Numbered from the stretch's first letter, positions 1-11,670 are shown. The stretch: DNA of 64,000 nt from Chrysemys picta bellii (GCF_011386835.1 NC_088804.1:33343549-33407548); one strand, 5' to 3'. The notes: a model not told the origin generated them from the sequence alone. Numbers and translations: made by a program.

Positions 1-89
1 AACCTGCCGCGTCAGCAGGTAAATAAACCGGCCTGGCCTGCCAGGGTGCTTACCCTGGCGAGCCACGTGCCAAACGTTGCCGACCCCTG
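1..89. mobile_element. hAT-type palindromic MITE, right end only
   Basis: Right-hand end of the 334-bp MITE seen complete at 37111-37444. It carries the shared block with 'gcaggtaaataaac' and ends in 'gttgccgacccctg', the inverse of the family's 'caggggtcggcaac' left terminus. The left part lies outside the window, so the TSD cannot be tested. Seven copies of this family are in the window. Confidence 0.85.
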
Positions 90-363
90 CCTTAGAGGAA
101 ATTTGAGGAGTTTTCACACTGATGAGCTGGAGTTGGCAATGAGACCCTTGGAATGAGAGAGTCAAAGAGGCAAGACTGGAGCAAAAGACTGGGGACATAG
201 ATAAAGAGTTCCTCTGGGTATAACACATGTAGAGATGGTAGTTGAAGACATGAGACAAGGGCTGTAGAGAAACCAAACTCTGAGGGACTCAACAGAAGGT
301 AGGAGGGGTATGGGGACAACCACCAACAGAGATGCTGAATGAGCAACTGGAGAAGTAGGAAGA
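90..363. other. No gene or recognised element
   Basis: Short unique-looking interval between the MITE end and the solo LTR. Open frames here lack similarity to anything I recognise. Positions 359-363 (gaaga) are the left TSD of the LTR. Confidence 0.5.
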
Positions 364-1263
364 TGTCATAACTATAAAGGGAAGGGTAACAGCTGTCCTG
401 TGTACAGTACTATAAAATCCCTCCTGGCCAGAGACTCCAAAATCCTTTTCCCTGTAAAGGGTTAAGAAGCTCAGGTAACCTGGCTGGCATCTGACCCAAA
501 GGACCAATAAGGGAACAAGATACTTTCAAATCTTGGGGTGGGGGGGAAGGCTTTTGTTTGTGCTCTTTGTTTGGGAGTTCGTTCGCTCTTGGGACTGAGA
601 GGACCAGACATCAATCCAGGTTCTCCACATCTTTCTAAACAAGTCTCTCCTATTTCAAACTTGTAAGTAAATAGCCAGGCAAGGCGTGTTAGTTTTCCTT
701 TGTTTTCTCAACTTGTAAATGCACCTTTTACTAGAGTGTTTATCTTTGTTTTCTATACTTTGAACCTGAGGCTAGAGGGAGGTCCTCTGAGGTCTTTAAG
801 TTTGATTACCCTGTAAAGTTATTTTCCATACTGATTTTACAGAGATGATTTTTACCTTTTTCTTTAATTAAAAGCCTTCTTTTTAAGAACCTGATTGATT
901 TTTCCTTGTTTTTAGATCCAGGGGGGTTGGATCTGTATTCACCAGGAGTTGGTGAAAGGAAGGAGGGGGGATGGTTAATTTCTCCTTGTTTTAAGATCCC
1001 AGGGGGGTTGGAACTGTATTCACCCGGAGTTGGTGGGAGAAGGAGGGGGAATGGTTCATTTCTCCCTGCTTTAAGATCCAAGGGGTTTGGATCTGTATTC
1101 ACCAGGGAATTGGTGAAGAGTTTCTCAAGGCTTCCCAGGGAAGGGAATCCATTTGGGAATGGTGGCAGCGGACCAGATCTAAGCTGGTAGTTAAGCTTAG
1201 AAGTCTTCATGCAGGCCCCCACATTTGTACCCTAAAGTTCAAAGTGGGGAAGCAGCCTTGACA
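364..1263 (+). mobile_element. Solo LTR of an endogenous retrovirus-like element (900 bp)
   Basis: The unit starts TGTCA and ends TGACA, the TG...CA inverted termini of LTRs. It is flanked by a perfect 5-bp duplication, gaaga at 359-363 and 1264-1268. There is no internal gag, pro, pol or env sequence and no second LTR nearby, so this is a solo LTR left by LTR-LTR recombination. A TATA-like 'actataaaatccc' lies near 409-421 and an ATTAAA polyadenylation-type signal near 866, which favours the plus orientation. A G-rich 80-bp unit is repeated about three times inside it (901-1117). Class (ERV versus another LTR retroelement) is inferred from the 5-bp TSD and length. Confidence 0.85.
901..1117 (+). 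repeat. 80-bp tandem repeat (about 2.7 copies) inside the solo LTR
   Basis: Units begin at about 901, 981 and 1061, a spacing of exactly 80 bases. Each has a T-rich lead, then 'agatcc', a run of G, 'ttgga.ctgtattcacc' and 'ttggtg'. The third unit is cut short and runs into unrelated LTR sequence. It keeps an open frame on both strands, which is a by-product of the composition and not evidence of a gene. Confidence 0.8.
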
Positions 1264-1830
1264 GAAGATAACCAGAGAACAAAGAATTGTGAAAACCTTA
1301 AGAAAAGGAATTGACTGACTCAAAGGATATGGAGGTGAATGAGGATAGTGGTCAAGGAAACAACAAGAGTCAGGGTGGATTGTGGGGGGCGGAGAATGGG
1401 AGGACAGAAAGAATGAGCACAGTTATAGCAAATCATATGATGATTTGATAGGGGAAACTCAGAAATTCAGAGGTCAAAGGGAAAGCAGCGCGTGGTGAAC
1501 AATTGGTCAAAGGATCTTGTTATTTTGCTCTTCAAGCTATTGATTTAGCATTTGCTGATGACAGACAATGCAGGAAATTACCTTTGTATTAACCTCTAAC
1601 ACTGATGTAAAAATAGGCATAAAGCTGTGTTTGTGGTGATTAATGCAGTGTGAAAAAGATAATTAAATGAGGCCTAGTTTACTTTTGCTTTCTATGCCTC
1701 ACTTCTGCCTTCAAAAGCTCCTGTTCAATCTCCTTGAAAAATCTTTTAGGCTTTGCTACCACCATTTTATCACTTCTCCTGCATTATGTTAGACATGTCC
1801 TCCCAGCGTGGTGGGTTTTGGACTTCTGCA
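1264..1830. other. No gene seen
   Basis: AT-balanced, unique-looking spacer between two insertions. 1264-1268 is the right TSD of the LTR and 1823-1830 (cttctgca) the left TSD of the next element. Nothing else recognised. Confidence 0.5.
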
Positions 1831-2961
1831 TAGGGTTACCATTCATCCGGATTCCCCGGACATGTCCGGCTTTTTTCAGTTAAAAATAGCGTCCGAGGGG
1901 AATTTGTCAATGTCCAAACTTCCCCCCCCCCACATGCAGAGCGTGCGGGGCTTACAGGGCAGCCGGCCGGATGGTGCCACGCAGCCAAAGCCCTTCCTCC
2001 ACTTGCCCCCTCCTCTCTCCTGCAACTTGACACCACTCCCCTCCTCTCCCTCCCTCCCCCCGCCCTGCATTCACAGATCGCCGGCCGTCAGCTCGGCCTC
2101 CGGCAGTCTGGAGCTCCGACCCTGCTCCCCTCCCCCGCTGTCGAGCGCGCTGCTCTGCAGCACAGTAAGGGCGCCGGGGGTCAGAGAAGCGGCAGGGAGG
2201 TTCTGGGGGGGGGGCAGTCAAGAGACAGGGAGCAGGGGGAGGGTTGGATGGGTCAGGAGTTCGGGGGGGGCTTTTTGGAGTTTGGGGGTGTAAGGTTTTG
2301 GGCAGAGTACAGGTGGGGGGGTCTCAGGAGGGGGCAGTTAGGGGACAAGGCACAGGGAGGCTTAGGTAGGGGGTGGGGTTCTAGAGGGCAGTTAGGAACA
2401 GGGGTGCCAGGAGGGGGCAGTCAGGGGACAAGGAGCGGGGAGGGGGGTGTTTGGGAGTTCTGGGGGGGGGGCTGTCAGGGAGCAGGAGTGGGGAGAGGGA
2501 TCGGAGCAGTCAGGGGACAGGGAGCAGAGGGGTTTAGATGGGTTGGGAGTTCTGGGGGGGGCTGTCAGGGGGTGGGGAGTGGTTGGATGGGGTGTGGGAG
2601 TCCCAGGGGTCTGTCTGGGGGTGGGGGTGTGGATAAGGGTTGGGGCAGTCAGGGGACAGGTAGGGGGTAGATTCCTAGGGGGCCAGTTAGGATGTGGGGA
2701 AGGTCTCAGGAGGGGGCAGTCAGGGGACAAGGAGCAGGGAGGCTTAGGTAGGGGATGGAGTCCTGGGGGGCAGTTAGGGGCAGGGGTCCCAGGAGGGGGC
2801 AGTCAGGGGACAAGGCGTGGGGGGGAGGATTGGGGGTTCTGAGGGGGCAGGAAGTGGGAGGGAATGGAAGGGGCAGGGGCGGGGCTAGGGCAGGACAGGG
2901 GCGGGGCTAGGGCGGGGCTCCTCCCGTCCTCTTTTTTGATTGTTGAAATATGGTAACCCTA
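1831..2961. mobile_element. Non-autonomous hAT-like element with G-rich core (1131 bp)
   Basis: Perfect 12-bp terminal inverted repeats, TAGGGTTACCAT at 1831 and ATGGTAACCCTA ending at 2961. They are flanked by a perfect 8-bp target duplication, cttctgca at 1823-1830 and 2962-2969. An 8-bp TSD is the hallmark of hAT transposons. No transposase frame is present, so it would have moved in trans. The left part is GC-rich and pyrimidine-rich (about 1920-2170) and the rest is a degenerate G-rich minisatellite. Long frames across the element are compositional and not considered coding. Confidence 0.85.
2190..2930. repeat. Degenerate G-rich minisatellite
   Basis: Imperfect tandem reiteration of blocks built from 'gggggcagt', 'caggggacaaggagc', 'gggaggcttaggtaggg' and 'gttctgggggg'. 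Unit lengths vary, so no single period fits. It lies wholly inside the hAT-like element. Runs of four or more G recur at short spacing, so the plus strand could form G-quadruplexes; that is inference from composition. Confidence 0.8.
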
Positions 2962-2969
2962 CTTCTGCA

Positions 2970-3534
2970 GATTCCTTGGAGTGCTGCATTAGTCCAATCC
3001 TGCATGCAAGTTTCCACTCCTGTGAGTATTTGACCTGCTACATGAAGCACAACTATAGAATGGCTGCACTTAACATTTTTACTGGTGCTAAAAGTATGCA
3101 CCATTATATGCAATACTAACAATACTTTGCACTAGAGCTTGTTGGAAAAACTTTGATGGAACCTTCTTCCATCAGTGAATGCAGTTCTGTCAAAGTCAAA
3201 ATGTTTCATGAAATCATGTTAATTTTTCAGAAATTTCATTTTACAGAAAATTGGCAAAAACTGTCCCAACAACGTTGAACGTTTCAACATTTTTTTGGAA
3301 TGAAAAGCTTTTTTTTTTGTTTGAAATTACTTTACATTTTTTTTAAAATGTGTATTCTACATTATAATTATAAAATAAAAAGGTGAAATTTAAACAAAAT
3401 TGCTTGATCCAGAATTTTCTTTCACAGAGAATTTAGACATTTCCAGGTTTTGTTCCTTCTCAGAACAAAGACTGTCCAAATCTCAAATTGCTTGACAAAA
3501 TGGACTTTCCATCCTCTGCACAGCTCTGCTTAGC
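2970..3534. other. No gene; AT-rich spacer
   Basis: AT-rich DNA. The part around 3150-3500 has repeated 'tttcat', 'aaaatgttt' and 'ttttcagaaa' wording and may be an old decayed interspersed repeat. I could not assign a family. Confidence 0.4.
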
Positions 3535-3760
3535 ACATACATAGCATTTAAAATGCTTTACGAGTATTAATTCTTTAATCCTCACCTGTAGGATTGGTAC
3601 CCCTATGAGGCAGGTAGATAAGAATTATTCCCACCATTTCACAGATGGGAAAACTGAGGTACAGACTGATGAAGTGACTTGCCCATGGTGAGTCAATTCC
3701 AGAGACAGGATTAGAAATGCAGGACCTTCTCACACCCAGCTCTCTGCTCATTCCAACTCT
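3535..3760 (+). mobile_element. MIR-like SINE fragment
   Basis: Shows the characteristic MIR core: 'ttaatcctcacctgta', a 'cctatgaggcaggta' block, 'cccaccatttcacagatgggaaaactgaggt' and 'gacttgcccatggt', in the right order and spacing. MIR is a tRNA-derived CORE-SINE of ancient amniote origin. This copy is diverged and lacks a clear tRNA head. Confidence 0.75.
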
Positions 3761-5165
3761 TGAACCAGTATAATTTTTCAAAGCAGCAGTTACACAGACA
3801 CCACTGTGTAGGCCATGATCATTGGCTGCAAACCCTAGTGGGCTCCCCTTTCTCATGCTCTGGACTGGGGAGATCCTTTCTGTTCCTGGATAACTATCAT
3901 GTGCCATCTCCCAGCTTCTTCTCTTTTAGTGTTAAAGTCACTGTAAGTTGAGACATTTCCTTGTTGCTTTAGTTTTAATACAAGATTGATAAACTGGTTG
4001 TGTCAGAAGAACTTGTAAGACAAGTTCAGTTATTCTGTGATTTGGTGTTATCTGATTGAGTTTGTTATAACTACCAGGAATAAGTCTGTTTATCTCTCAG
4101 ATATTATGTCATTTAACCACCACAGTGCAACTTCACATAAACTACTTCGATAGCTTGAATTATCTTATCATAAAATGCATTTAAAAAAAATCCAACAACC
4201 TTCTTCCCATCTTGGTGACTTTGAAATGATAAAGGTTCAAGAGTGATCTAATTAAAGTAATACCTGCTGAATCCCAGAAACATCAGCCGTTGCCTGAATA
4301 GCTACATCTACTTCAAGATATCCAAAGACAACTTCCAGCTGACATAAACTTAACTCCTTTTCTTGTGGCCAGGTAGGGACACTACTTACAAACAAGTTTG
4401 AAGTTTCCACACTAATAACATGCAGAAGAAATCCACACAGCCACAAGAAGGCAACCCTACTAGTTAATCAATCATGTTAGCATCTGAAAACAAAACATAT
4501 ATCATCAAAATATTAGCAGGTTATGCAGAGTGGCTTAGTATGAACAATGAGTGGTATACAGCAGGATTCAAGGCTCAGATTAGATATTTATCTATACTTA
4601 TATATTATCAATGGTATGAATTTACTATTGCAGAAAGGTGCCAAACTGTTAATCCTGATTGTTTTCATCCATACAACAGACACAGCCTGGGCAGCATTAG
4701 TGGAAGCTTCCACACACTATCTTGCTAATGTGCTTCATTCCTGACTTATCTGGTCGACTCACCTTAGCCTCCGCAGCTTTTCAGTCCTCGGCCTCTTTTT
4801 GAGGCTGCCAAGAACGCCACCTGCAACGATGTGTTTAGCAGTGTAGACAAAAGTCCACTGGGACCAAGTTTTAAGTCATTTCACACAGGCCACAAGACAG
4901 TTGAAGCTCTTTGGTTGAGAAACTGAACAAGAATACTCATTATATTAGGTGTTCTTATATTTTCTAGTCCTGCCTTTTTCCAGCCTGGTCAGAATCACTC
5001 TAATCATTAAATATTTTGATGCTATTAAGTCAAAACCCAGCTGAAACCTGGAAGTTTGCAAAAATGAAATCAACAAACCAGGTAATGAATAAGTGAACTT
5101 TTTCAGATGTGTCCTCTCCCCCCCCCAAAAAAAGTTTGATTTGAGCTTGGAGCAAAGGTTTGGGC
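3761..5165. other. No gene seen
   Basis: Unique-looking AT-rich DNA. Short open frames of 63-84 codons (for example 4252-4446 minus and 4474-4728 plus) have no recognisable domain and no convincing splice context. Confidence 0.4.
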
Positions 5166-5167
5166 CT

Positions 5168-5214
5168 TTTCTTCTTCTTCTTCGTGTGTGTGTGTATGTG
5201 TGCACGCGCACACA
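5168..5214. repeat. Simple repeat (TTC)n / (GT)n
   Basis: Runs of ttc followed by gt dinucleotides and a short purine-pyrimidine 'gtgcacgcgcacac' stretch. Ordinary microsatellite. Confidence 0.85.
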
Positions 5215-6659
5215 ACAGTTCATCCTTCTTAATGTGCAGCATAGGTAGTAAGGAACCAACATTTATTGGATTTGCCTGTCTGAACAATTTAAACCCACTT
5301 CTGATTAATCTTTTGAATATCCAGGGGAAGTCTTTTTAAAGATAGTAGGATCAAGGATACAAGTGTGGCAGGAGCATGGTATTGAAGAAGATCATGCACA
5401 CAGACAGAATATGTTCCCAGATTATAGTTTCCCTCCATACCAAGTATATATTAAATCCTGAAGGGCTGAATAGATCAATGAAGATGCAAACCCAAACTGA
5501 GGGAAAGAAGAATTTTAATACAAATCAAGGACAACCCCTGAAAATTTCCTGTCTTCATTTAACTTTCTCATTGCCAAATAATAACCTCTTAGGACATCAG
5601 ATTCCCAAATTAAACTCATGAGGTTAATTTGTGATTCACAGGTTAGCAAAGAAAAAAGAGCATAGTTACATTTGGCAATAAAATGTACATTGTGCCTGAT
5701 TAAAGGCCAAACATTGGCTGAGAATTAACAGCAATATGACACTACTATGGCTGAAACAGACATGTTTAGGAGTGTTTCTAGTGCTCTCTTTTCCTCCTCA
5801 AAAGTTTACAGTTGGACTACGACTGGATATCAGGGCTCTTTTGGACATGATATCAATCTATTGTGGCTTGGTAATCAGCACATGAGAGATACTGTAGCAT
5901 TATGAGATATGGACAGCTGCTGAAGATATGCTATAGTATAAACATGGAATGATGCAGTGAGCTGGCAAATCCATATGGCTGGAAAAATAAGGAGGAAGTT
6001 TTTTTGAACAAAATGGATACTCAGCAGTTTGCTTGAATTTAGATGTCCCAATCCCAGGTAACTCTTTTCTTTTTTGACATAATGGAAAAGATTTGTCTTA
6101 GTTTTGTTATTATCTTAGGGATGATCTGGCACATGGGACTGGAGATAGAGGGGATCTTTTCATATTGCGCTGTTTTCCTGCTGGAATTTGCCAGCCAGTG
6201 TCCAGAGGTCTAATCAAAACTAGTAATAATCAGTTCAGTCATCCCCTCTGAAATTCATCTGCAGGTTTTCTCTGTCCCACGCAGAGGGGAATGTGCTAGC
6301 GGTGGGGAGCAGAAGGAAGATCAGTTGCAAACAGTAGAACCATCCACTTCATGGAAGTAGGCCTAGTGGAGTGAGTAGGCCTAGGGGAGTGTTGAGAGGA
6401 GATACTCAAGCCCTGTGGGTAGTACTTAGCAATGTCTATACAGCCTGAACTCATGGCTTTTAGCAGGCCCCAGAGTGTATGTGTAGCTTTTGGGGAGGAA
6501 CTCCTGCTGGTGTGGGGAGGAACTCCTGCTTCTCCCCCTGGTGTGGGGAGGAAGGGGATACTCTTGTTGGAAGAACTTAGTGGAACTCCATCCTGGAAGC
6601 TTACCTAGATTTCCTTCCTTGAATACTCTCTGTCATGGGAGAAGGCACTCAGGCCCAAA
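5215..6659. other. No gene seen
   Basis: AT-rich, unique-looking. Contains small direct duplications such as the repeated 'gtggggaggaactcctgct' wording near 6515-6560 and 'aggcctag' near 6359-6383. No coding or RNA gene recognised. Confidence 0.4.
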
Positions 6660-7090
6660 CAATTACTTTTCACCTTCTTGCTCAAAGTATTTTAAAAGCA
6701 TTAATGAATTCAGCCAAATGCGACACCTCTCTTAGGCAGAAGAGTATTATCACCATTTTATAGAGGAGGAAGTGGAAGTGAGGAGACATACAGGCTAATG
6801 TTTTCAAACATGGCTACCTAAAGTGGGGCTCCTAATTCTGTACTTTGGCTTCTAAATCAAAGTGGCCTAATTTTCAGAGGCGCTGTGGGAAACAAACAAA
6901 CCAGCTCCCATTGGAGATCTATCCACTTCTATTTAGGTCCCTAAGTATGCAATTAAGAACCTACATTTAGTCATGCAGGCTTGAAACTGTTGGCCTACGT
7001 GATTTGCCCAAACACTCAGAAGAAGCCTGTAGCAGCGCCTAGAAATAAACCCTATGGTTCCTGAAGTCAAGTTCTGGGTTTTAACCAGAA
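6660..7090 (+). mobile_element. MIR-like SINE split by another short repeat
   Basis: The MIR-type 'attatcaccattttatagaggaggaa' block at 6745-6775 and its continuation 'gatttgcccaaacactcagaagaagcc...agaaataaaccc' at 7000-7060 are separated by about 200 bp. The intervening part (about 6790-6985) belongs to a short repeat with 'ggcctaattttcagag' wording. The order suggests a later insertion into the SINE, though I could not find clean TSDs. Confidence 0.55.
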
Positions 7091-8225
7091 AACTCTCTGC
7101 CTGCCATTTCCTAATTCATTTTTAATCAGTGATGGATAGGAGTAAGGGCTGGATGGGCATGCACATTGGCCTGGATGACATTTCCCTGTTTATTAATTTT
7201 CTTATGCCCCAAAGAGGTCATTGGATTATTATGCTTCCTTCCAAAGATTTGTTCTCTGTCATTTAGATCTGCTGTTTCAGATTTTCTCTAGCCAAACTGT
7301 TTGAGTGTCATCAGTACATCTATACGGAGTATGAGAATATATTTGGAATTCATATGTCCAAGGGCCATTGGAGATTACTTTTACACAGGACAGAGAAAGT
7401 GACAATATATTTAGGAGTCACGAATGAAGCCACTGTGTTATTTCCATATCAGTAACTAAATAACTATAATATTTATATTACAATACTGGAGCCTGACAGG
7501 GGGCATGGATTAGCATTCATGTCACATTCCCTGTCAGTTCCTGACCTGGGCCCGGGAAGCTAATGATCCAACCTGTGGACCAAATTCGATGTGAATCCTG
7601 ATCACGTGCCACCTGAGGCATGTTGTGCATATGCTAAGAAGACTGGAGCCTGGTACCCAACATCGCTGTGGGAAAGATACATTTAGAACAGTCATAATAT
7701 TCACCCAACACATTCATGATGAAGGCTTAAGACAGCACAAATTATAAAGGAACATGAAAGAAGTGATGCTCCCCTCAAGGATGCAACCTGTCCAAATACC
7801 TGGGAAAAGTTATTCATAGCTCTTTTCTAACTACAGAGACAATAAAAAGTCCTATGGAAGCTTCTTTGCTTGGATTAAAAGTCAACCTTTACAGCCCAGA
7901 TTTTCACAGGTGCATATGTCAGTCCTGGCTTGCATTCTTGCACGGGGGAGACTGCACACATGCAAAACTGTAGTTTTGAAAACCTGGAGTTCATTATTCA
8001 GGTTCACACTTTTTTTTTTTTTACAGTTTTAGAGACTACTGAACTTTACTGCTAGGCCCATAATTTAGGTTCCAAAACCTCAGAGCAAAAATTCTTTCCA
8101 GTCTGCATTCTGGCCACCTTATCCTCAGTGCAGAACTATCCAGTACACACTCAAATTCTTCCATATGCAGCAGTGCTCACCTCAAGAGCCATGTCTAATA
8201 ATAATAATTAAATCTAATAATCAAG
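7091..8225. other. No gene seen
   Basis: Unique-looking AT-rich DNA with a poly-T run near 8010-8023. No family or gene recognised. Confidence 0.4.
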
Positions 8226-8227
8226 AG

Positions 8228-8415
8228 AGTGGGAATCTTGGCTTCTATTTCTAGCTCAGCCACTCAATTATGTGTCCTTTGCCAAGTCACAACAGGCTCG
8301 ATCCTACCATGCACTGTGATGTGCAGAGTGTCCTTAAATCCCACGGACTATACTTGGGAAGTGAGAGTGCTCCCATCTGCCAAAGGGGAATTGCCTAGCT
8401 GGTGTGTGGTTATAA
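8228..8415 (-). mobile_element. MIR-like SINE fragment, diverged
   Basis: Reads as the complement of MIR: 'cttctatttctagctcagccactcaattatgtgtcctttgccaagtcac' followed further on by 'ctgccaaagggg'. The middle part (8296-8370) does not match and may be an insertion. Old and diverged. Confidence 0.5.
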
Positions 8416-10185
8416 TTGTTTAAAATGCTTTAAGATACCTGGATGCAAAGGCATATAGAAGTGAAAAGTATAATTATACTATTTGCAGTACATATTAAGA
8501 GATTTTAGCAGGAATAGCAACGGAGAACTTTGTTCATTTTGAATGGTACACAAACAGGTACCCAAGTCTGTTTTAAATGAGTTCTACAATAGCTTTCCAT
8601 ATCCATTTCTAAAGCTGGTTAATAAATATTCACCAGTGTTCTCATATTGACCCTTTCTTTGCTGGCACCTGTTGTGAATTAATAGTCCGCTGAAGTCAAT
8701 AGAACTGTAGAGTGTACTTGGCATACTGCAGCATGGCAGGTGCCTTCAACTCCCCAGATGCTGGAATGCTCACCAGCTGTAGCGGCTTGGATTTAGTGTG
8801 AAGGAGGCAAGCTGCATCTGCGTGTGTTGGGTGGGGATGGTTCAAACTGCATATTGTTTAATTTTCCACGCTGCTTCTCCAAGTCAGCCTGGTCCTGGAC
8901 TAGAATTTTTCCAGGGATAATGTATATGCTTGTCTTTCTTATACAGTACTAATGAAATAGCACTGTGTGGCTAAGGATTTCTATTCTCTTCTACACCCAT
9001 CACTGTGGTATCTGAGTTCTGAATATGCAGCCAGGGATTGGAACTGTGCCAACCATTAATTTTCCAAAAAATACTTTTTTAGTCACTAGGGAAAGATTGA
9101 TGACTCTTCCAAGCTGCCATAATGCTTTTCTCAGTCTTGGGGAACACCTTGAGGCCCCACACCCAACTCCTTCAAAGAAACTGACTGTCTTTGCAGGAGT
9201 AGACAACGACTGTTACCTTCAGGGTTTATTTCTGGTAAGGTGCAACTTTTTTTCTTTTTGGTTGACCAAAGACCTTTACTCATCATGTTCCCTTCCCCAG
9301 CCCTGAGTGCGTCTCTTTGACTCCTTATGGCTATGCTTCTGACACAGCATTATTCAGTCATCACGTACAAGGTCCCTACAGCTACGGCTTGCAAAATAGG
9401 CTAACAAATGAGTAAAATCCAGTTTTAACATTATTCTTAATAGGAAAAGAAAACATTCTCCATTGTTTCAGGTTTAAAAGTGGGCACAAACATTTGCTTT
9501 TCCCAAGAGAGAGGCAGAAGTTAGTGTAGGGACAAGATATATTCTTCTTCTGGCTAGAGCAGAGGCCTTTGGGAATATGGTGGGTGTAGATGCATTTGCC
9601 TCGGGTTTGCAGAGGCAGGCAAGAACATCTCACATTCACAGAGCTCTCACTATGAGGGCTGCCTTCATGGCAGGTCATAAATAAGGACTGTGTGGCTTCT
9701 CTGTGGCAACATGCAGCAGGAAGAGAGAGAGGCAGTAAAGGAGAAAATAATTTACATAGGAGACTGTCATAATTATATATTATGAGAAAAGGACTAGAAA
9801 AAATAATTAAGAGACTAAATGGCTATAACCTGCCGTGTTGCTGGTTAATATTTTTGACTGAGCAAAAATGAACCCTTAAAAATACTATAAAAGAAGTCAA
9901 GCTATCATTTAATATTACTTAGCGCTTCATGTAGCAGATTTTTCATACTCCCTACTTGAACATAGACACTTTCCAGGGTATCTACATTTTTTTTCTTCCA
10001 GCAAATGGAAATACAGGCACAAATATGAGTTACTGCAATTGTAGTCACTTGATTTGCTCCTGCATACAAGTATCTAGTGGTGCAAGCACTCAGATTCATA
10101 TGTAAGATTCAATTTAAAAAAATCAGGAGCAAATTTTGTCCCACAATTGGGAGACCACCCTTCTAAAAATGTGTCCATGTAACTC
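8416..10185. other. No gene seen
   Basis: Unique-looking DNA. Open frames of 93-98 codons near 9025-9306 and 9382-9678 lack a recognisable domain and overlap other frames, as expected by chance. Confidence 0.4.
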
Positions 10186-10189
10186 CAAA

Positions 10190-10395
10190 GGACTGTACAA
10201 ACTGGCATACACTAATACTCATGCTTTCTATAAGGTAGGTAACTATTATTATCCCCCTTTTAAAGAAGAAACTTAGCCCAGAAGAGTAAAGTAAATTGCT
10301 TCAGGTTACAGAGCACTTACATGGCAAAGTCAGGATTAGAATTCAGGACTACCTGGCTTATCATCGGTGCTCAGACCAGTGCACCGTTCCTGGTC
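10190..10395 (+). mobile_element. MIR-like SINE fragment
   Basis: Contains in order 'ctataaggtaggtaactattattatccccctttt', 'gaaacttagcccagaagagtaaagtaaattgcttcaggttac' and 'gtcaggattagaattcagga', the conserved run of MIR. Flanks show no clean TSD, as expected for an ancient copy. Confidence 0.75.
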
Positions 10396-10802
10396 CTCCA
10401 TTTTAACTTGCTTTTAAAATAATTAAAGGGACTGAGGAACTTTGCACTGTTTTTGAAAAACCAACCAGAAGATTTAGTGGATGCATTTCGTATTTGTTAG
10501 CTCTAGTTTTGCCAGAAGGTCTTTCAGTCTCCTTGTCACTTTGCTCTATATGACCTAGCTAACACTAATATTTATTGCCCATTTTCATTTAGCTCTTTGA
10601 AACCCAATCCACTTACAGATTGGAAAGCTCGCACAGTTTTACAGATAGCATCATTGCAGAAACTTGTTAGGAGCCTTTAATAAGCAAAATGAACACTGAA
10701 GTGTGGTTTGGGGCTGTTGTCATGTTTAGCTCCCAAATGATAGGAAGCAAAGTCATATCTGCTGATTCCTGCAACTCAAAATGTGTAGAACTAAAAATGT
10801 AT

Positions 10803-10915
10803 GCAGTCTTGTTGTAGCCAGGTTGGTCCCAGAATATTAGAGAGACCAGATTGGTGAGCTATTTTATATTGGACCAACCTCTGCTGGGGAGAGAGACAAG
10901 CTCCACTTTGATGGA
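10803..10915 (-). mobile_element. PLE-like 3'-end repeat, 5'-truncated
   Basis: Same family as the palindrome at 38563-38787: 'ttgtagccaggttggtcccagaatattagagagac', then 'ttatattggaccaacctctgctggggagagagacaagct'. On the minus strand it reads toward the conserved 3' terminus 'accaac.tggctacaac'. It stops at the 'aagct' that in the other copy leads into the hairpin. Assignment to Penelope-like elements rests on the shared backbone described for 38563-38787. Confidence 0.6.
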
Positions 10916-10929
10916 TGTTGCTCCGGGAT

Positions 10930-11065
10930 CTAAGTTACTGTATGGCCCTCATTACATAGTATCTGAATACTCCCCCTCCCCCCCCCGGTCATATAGAAAG
11001 TAGTAGAACTGGGAAATGAACCCAGATCTTCCTAATCCCAAACTACTATCCTAACCACTGGATCA
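10930..11065 (+). mobile_element. MIR-like SINE fragment (3' half)
   Basis: 'gaactgggaaatgaacccagatcttcctaatccca...ctatcctaaccactggat' matches the MIR region carrying the 'cagagctgggattcgaacccag' block. The left part is interrupted by a C-run near 10975-10987. Confidence 0.5.
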
Positions 11066-11517
11066 ACCTTTGTGACTTGCAAAGAGATGACCATTTTGCC
11101 ATTTGCTCAAGTACAAGTATTTCAGACTGCAACATTCATATCAACCAGATAAACACACTCTATTTGTGGAAACCTAAAAAAAAAAAAAAGAAAAAAAAAG
11201 ACTCAGTATGATAAATAACCATGGAATGTTACAAATGCCATTAATATTGTTGTAATCTCTCTGCCCCTCGCTGAGAGTGCGACCCTCATCTAAGGAAATG
11301 GAGCAAACTGTGAATAATGGGTCATTTCCTGATATACAAACACAGTAGCCCATCTTTTCCCTCAGATCTTCAGGCCTCACCCTTTATCATCGTTTTTTCC
11401 CCCTTCTGAAGAAACACTTCAAGGTTTTTTTAGATAACAAAAGCCTGATCCAAAGCTCACTTAAGACAATGGAAGTCTTTTCACTCGTTTTGGATTAGGC
11501 CTTTAGTGGAAGAATGT
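11066..11517. other. No gene seen; includes A-rich run
   Basis: A-rich stretch at 11176-11200 and otherwise unique-looking DNA. Confidence 0.4.
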
Positions 11518-11525
11518 ATTGTAAG

Positions 11526-11662
11526 CATAGGTGCTGGAACTAGGGGTGCTGGGGTTGCTGTCACATTCCCTGGCTTGAAATGGCTTCCATCGTATCCAGG
11601 GTTTACCATTTGGTTCAATGGCTCTCAGCGCCCCCACTATAAAAATTGTTCCAGCACCCCTG
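11526..11662. mobile_element. Short hAT-type MITE (137 bp)
   Basis: Ends are inverted: CATAGGTGCTGGAAC on the left and, on the opposite strand, CAGGGGTGCTGGAAC on the right (13 of 15 match). A perfect 8-bp TSD, attgtaag, flanks it at 11518-11525 and 11663-11670, the hAT-type length. No coding capacity. Confidence 0.85.
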
Positions 11663-11670
11663 ATTGTAAG

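Noticed and set aside
901..1117. Possible CRISPR-like array because of regular repeat spacing
   Set aside because: Units are contiguous 80-bp tandem copies without distinct spacers, inside a vertebrate LTR.
806..1222. 138-codon frame with three similar peptide blocks
   Set aside because: It lies within the solo LTR and reflects the 80-bp DNA triplication. It is not a repeat protein.
1808..2842. Several overlapping frames of 89-161 codons, suggesting a CpG-rich first exon
   Set aside because: The block lies within perfect 12-bp inverted termini and an 8-bp TSD, is G-rich and partly tandem, and its glycine-rich translations follow from composition.
5168..5214. Alternating purine-pyrimidine tract as possible Z-DNA regulatory site
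   Set aside because: It is short and part of an ordinary microsatellite, with no gene nearby to regulate.
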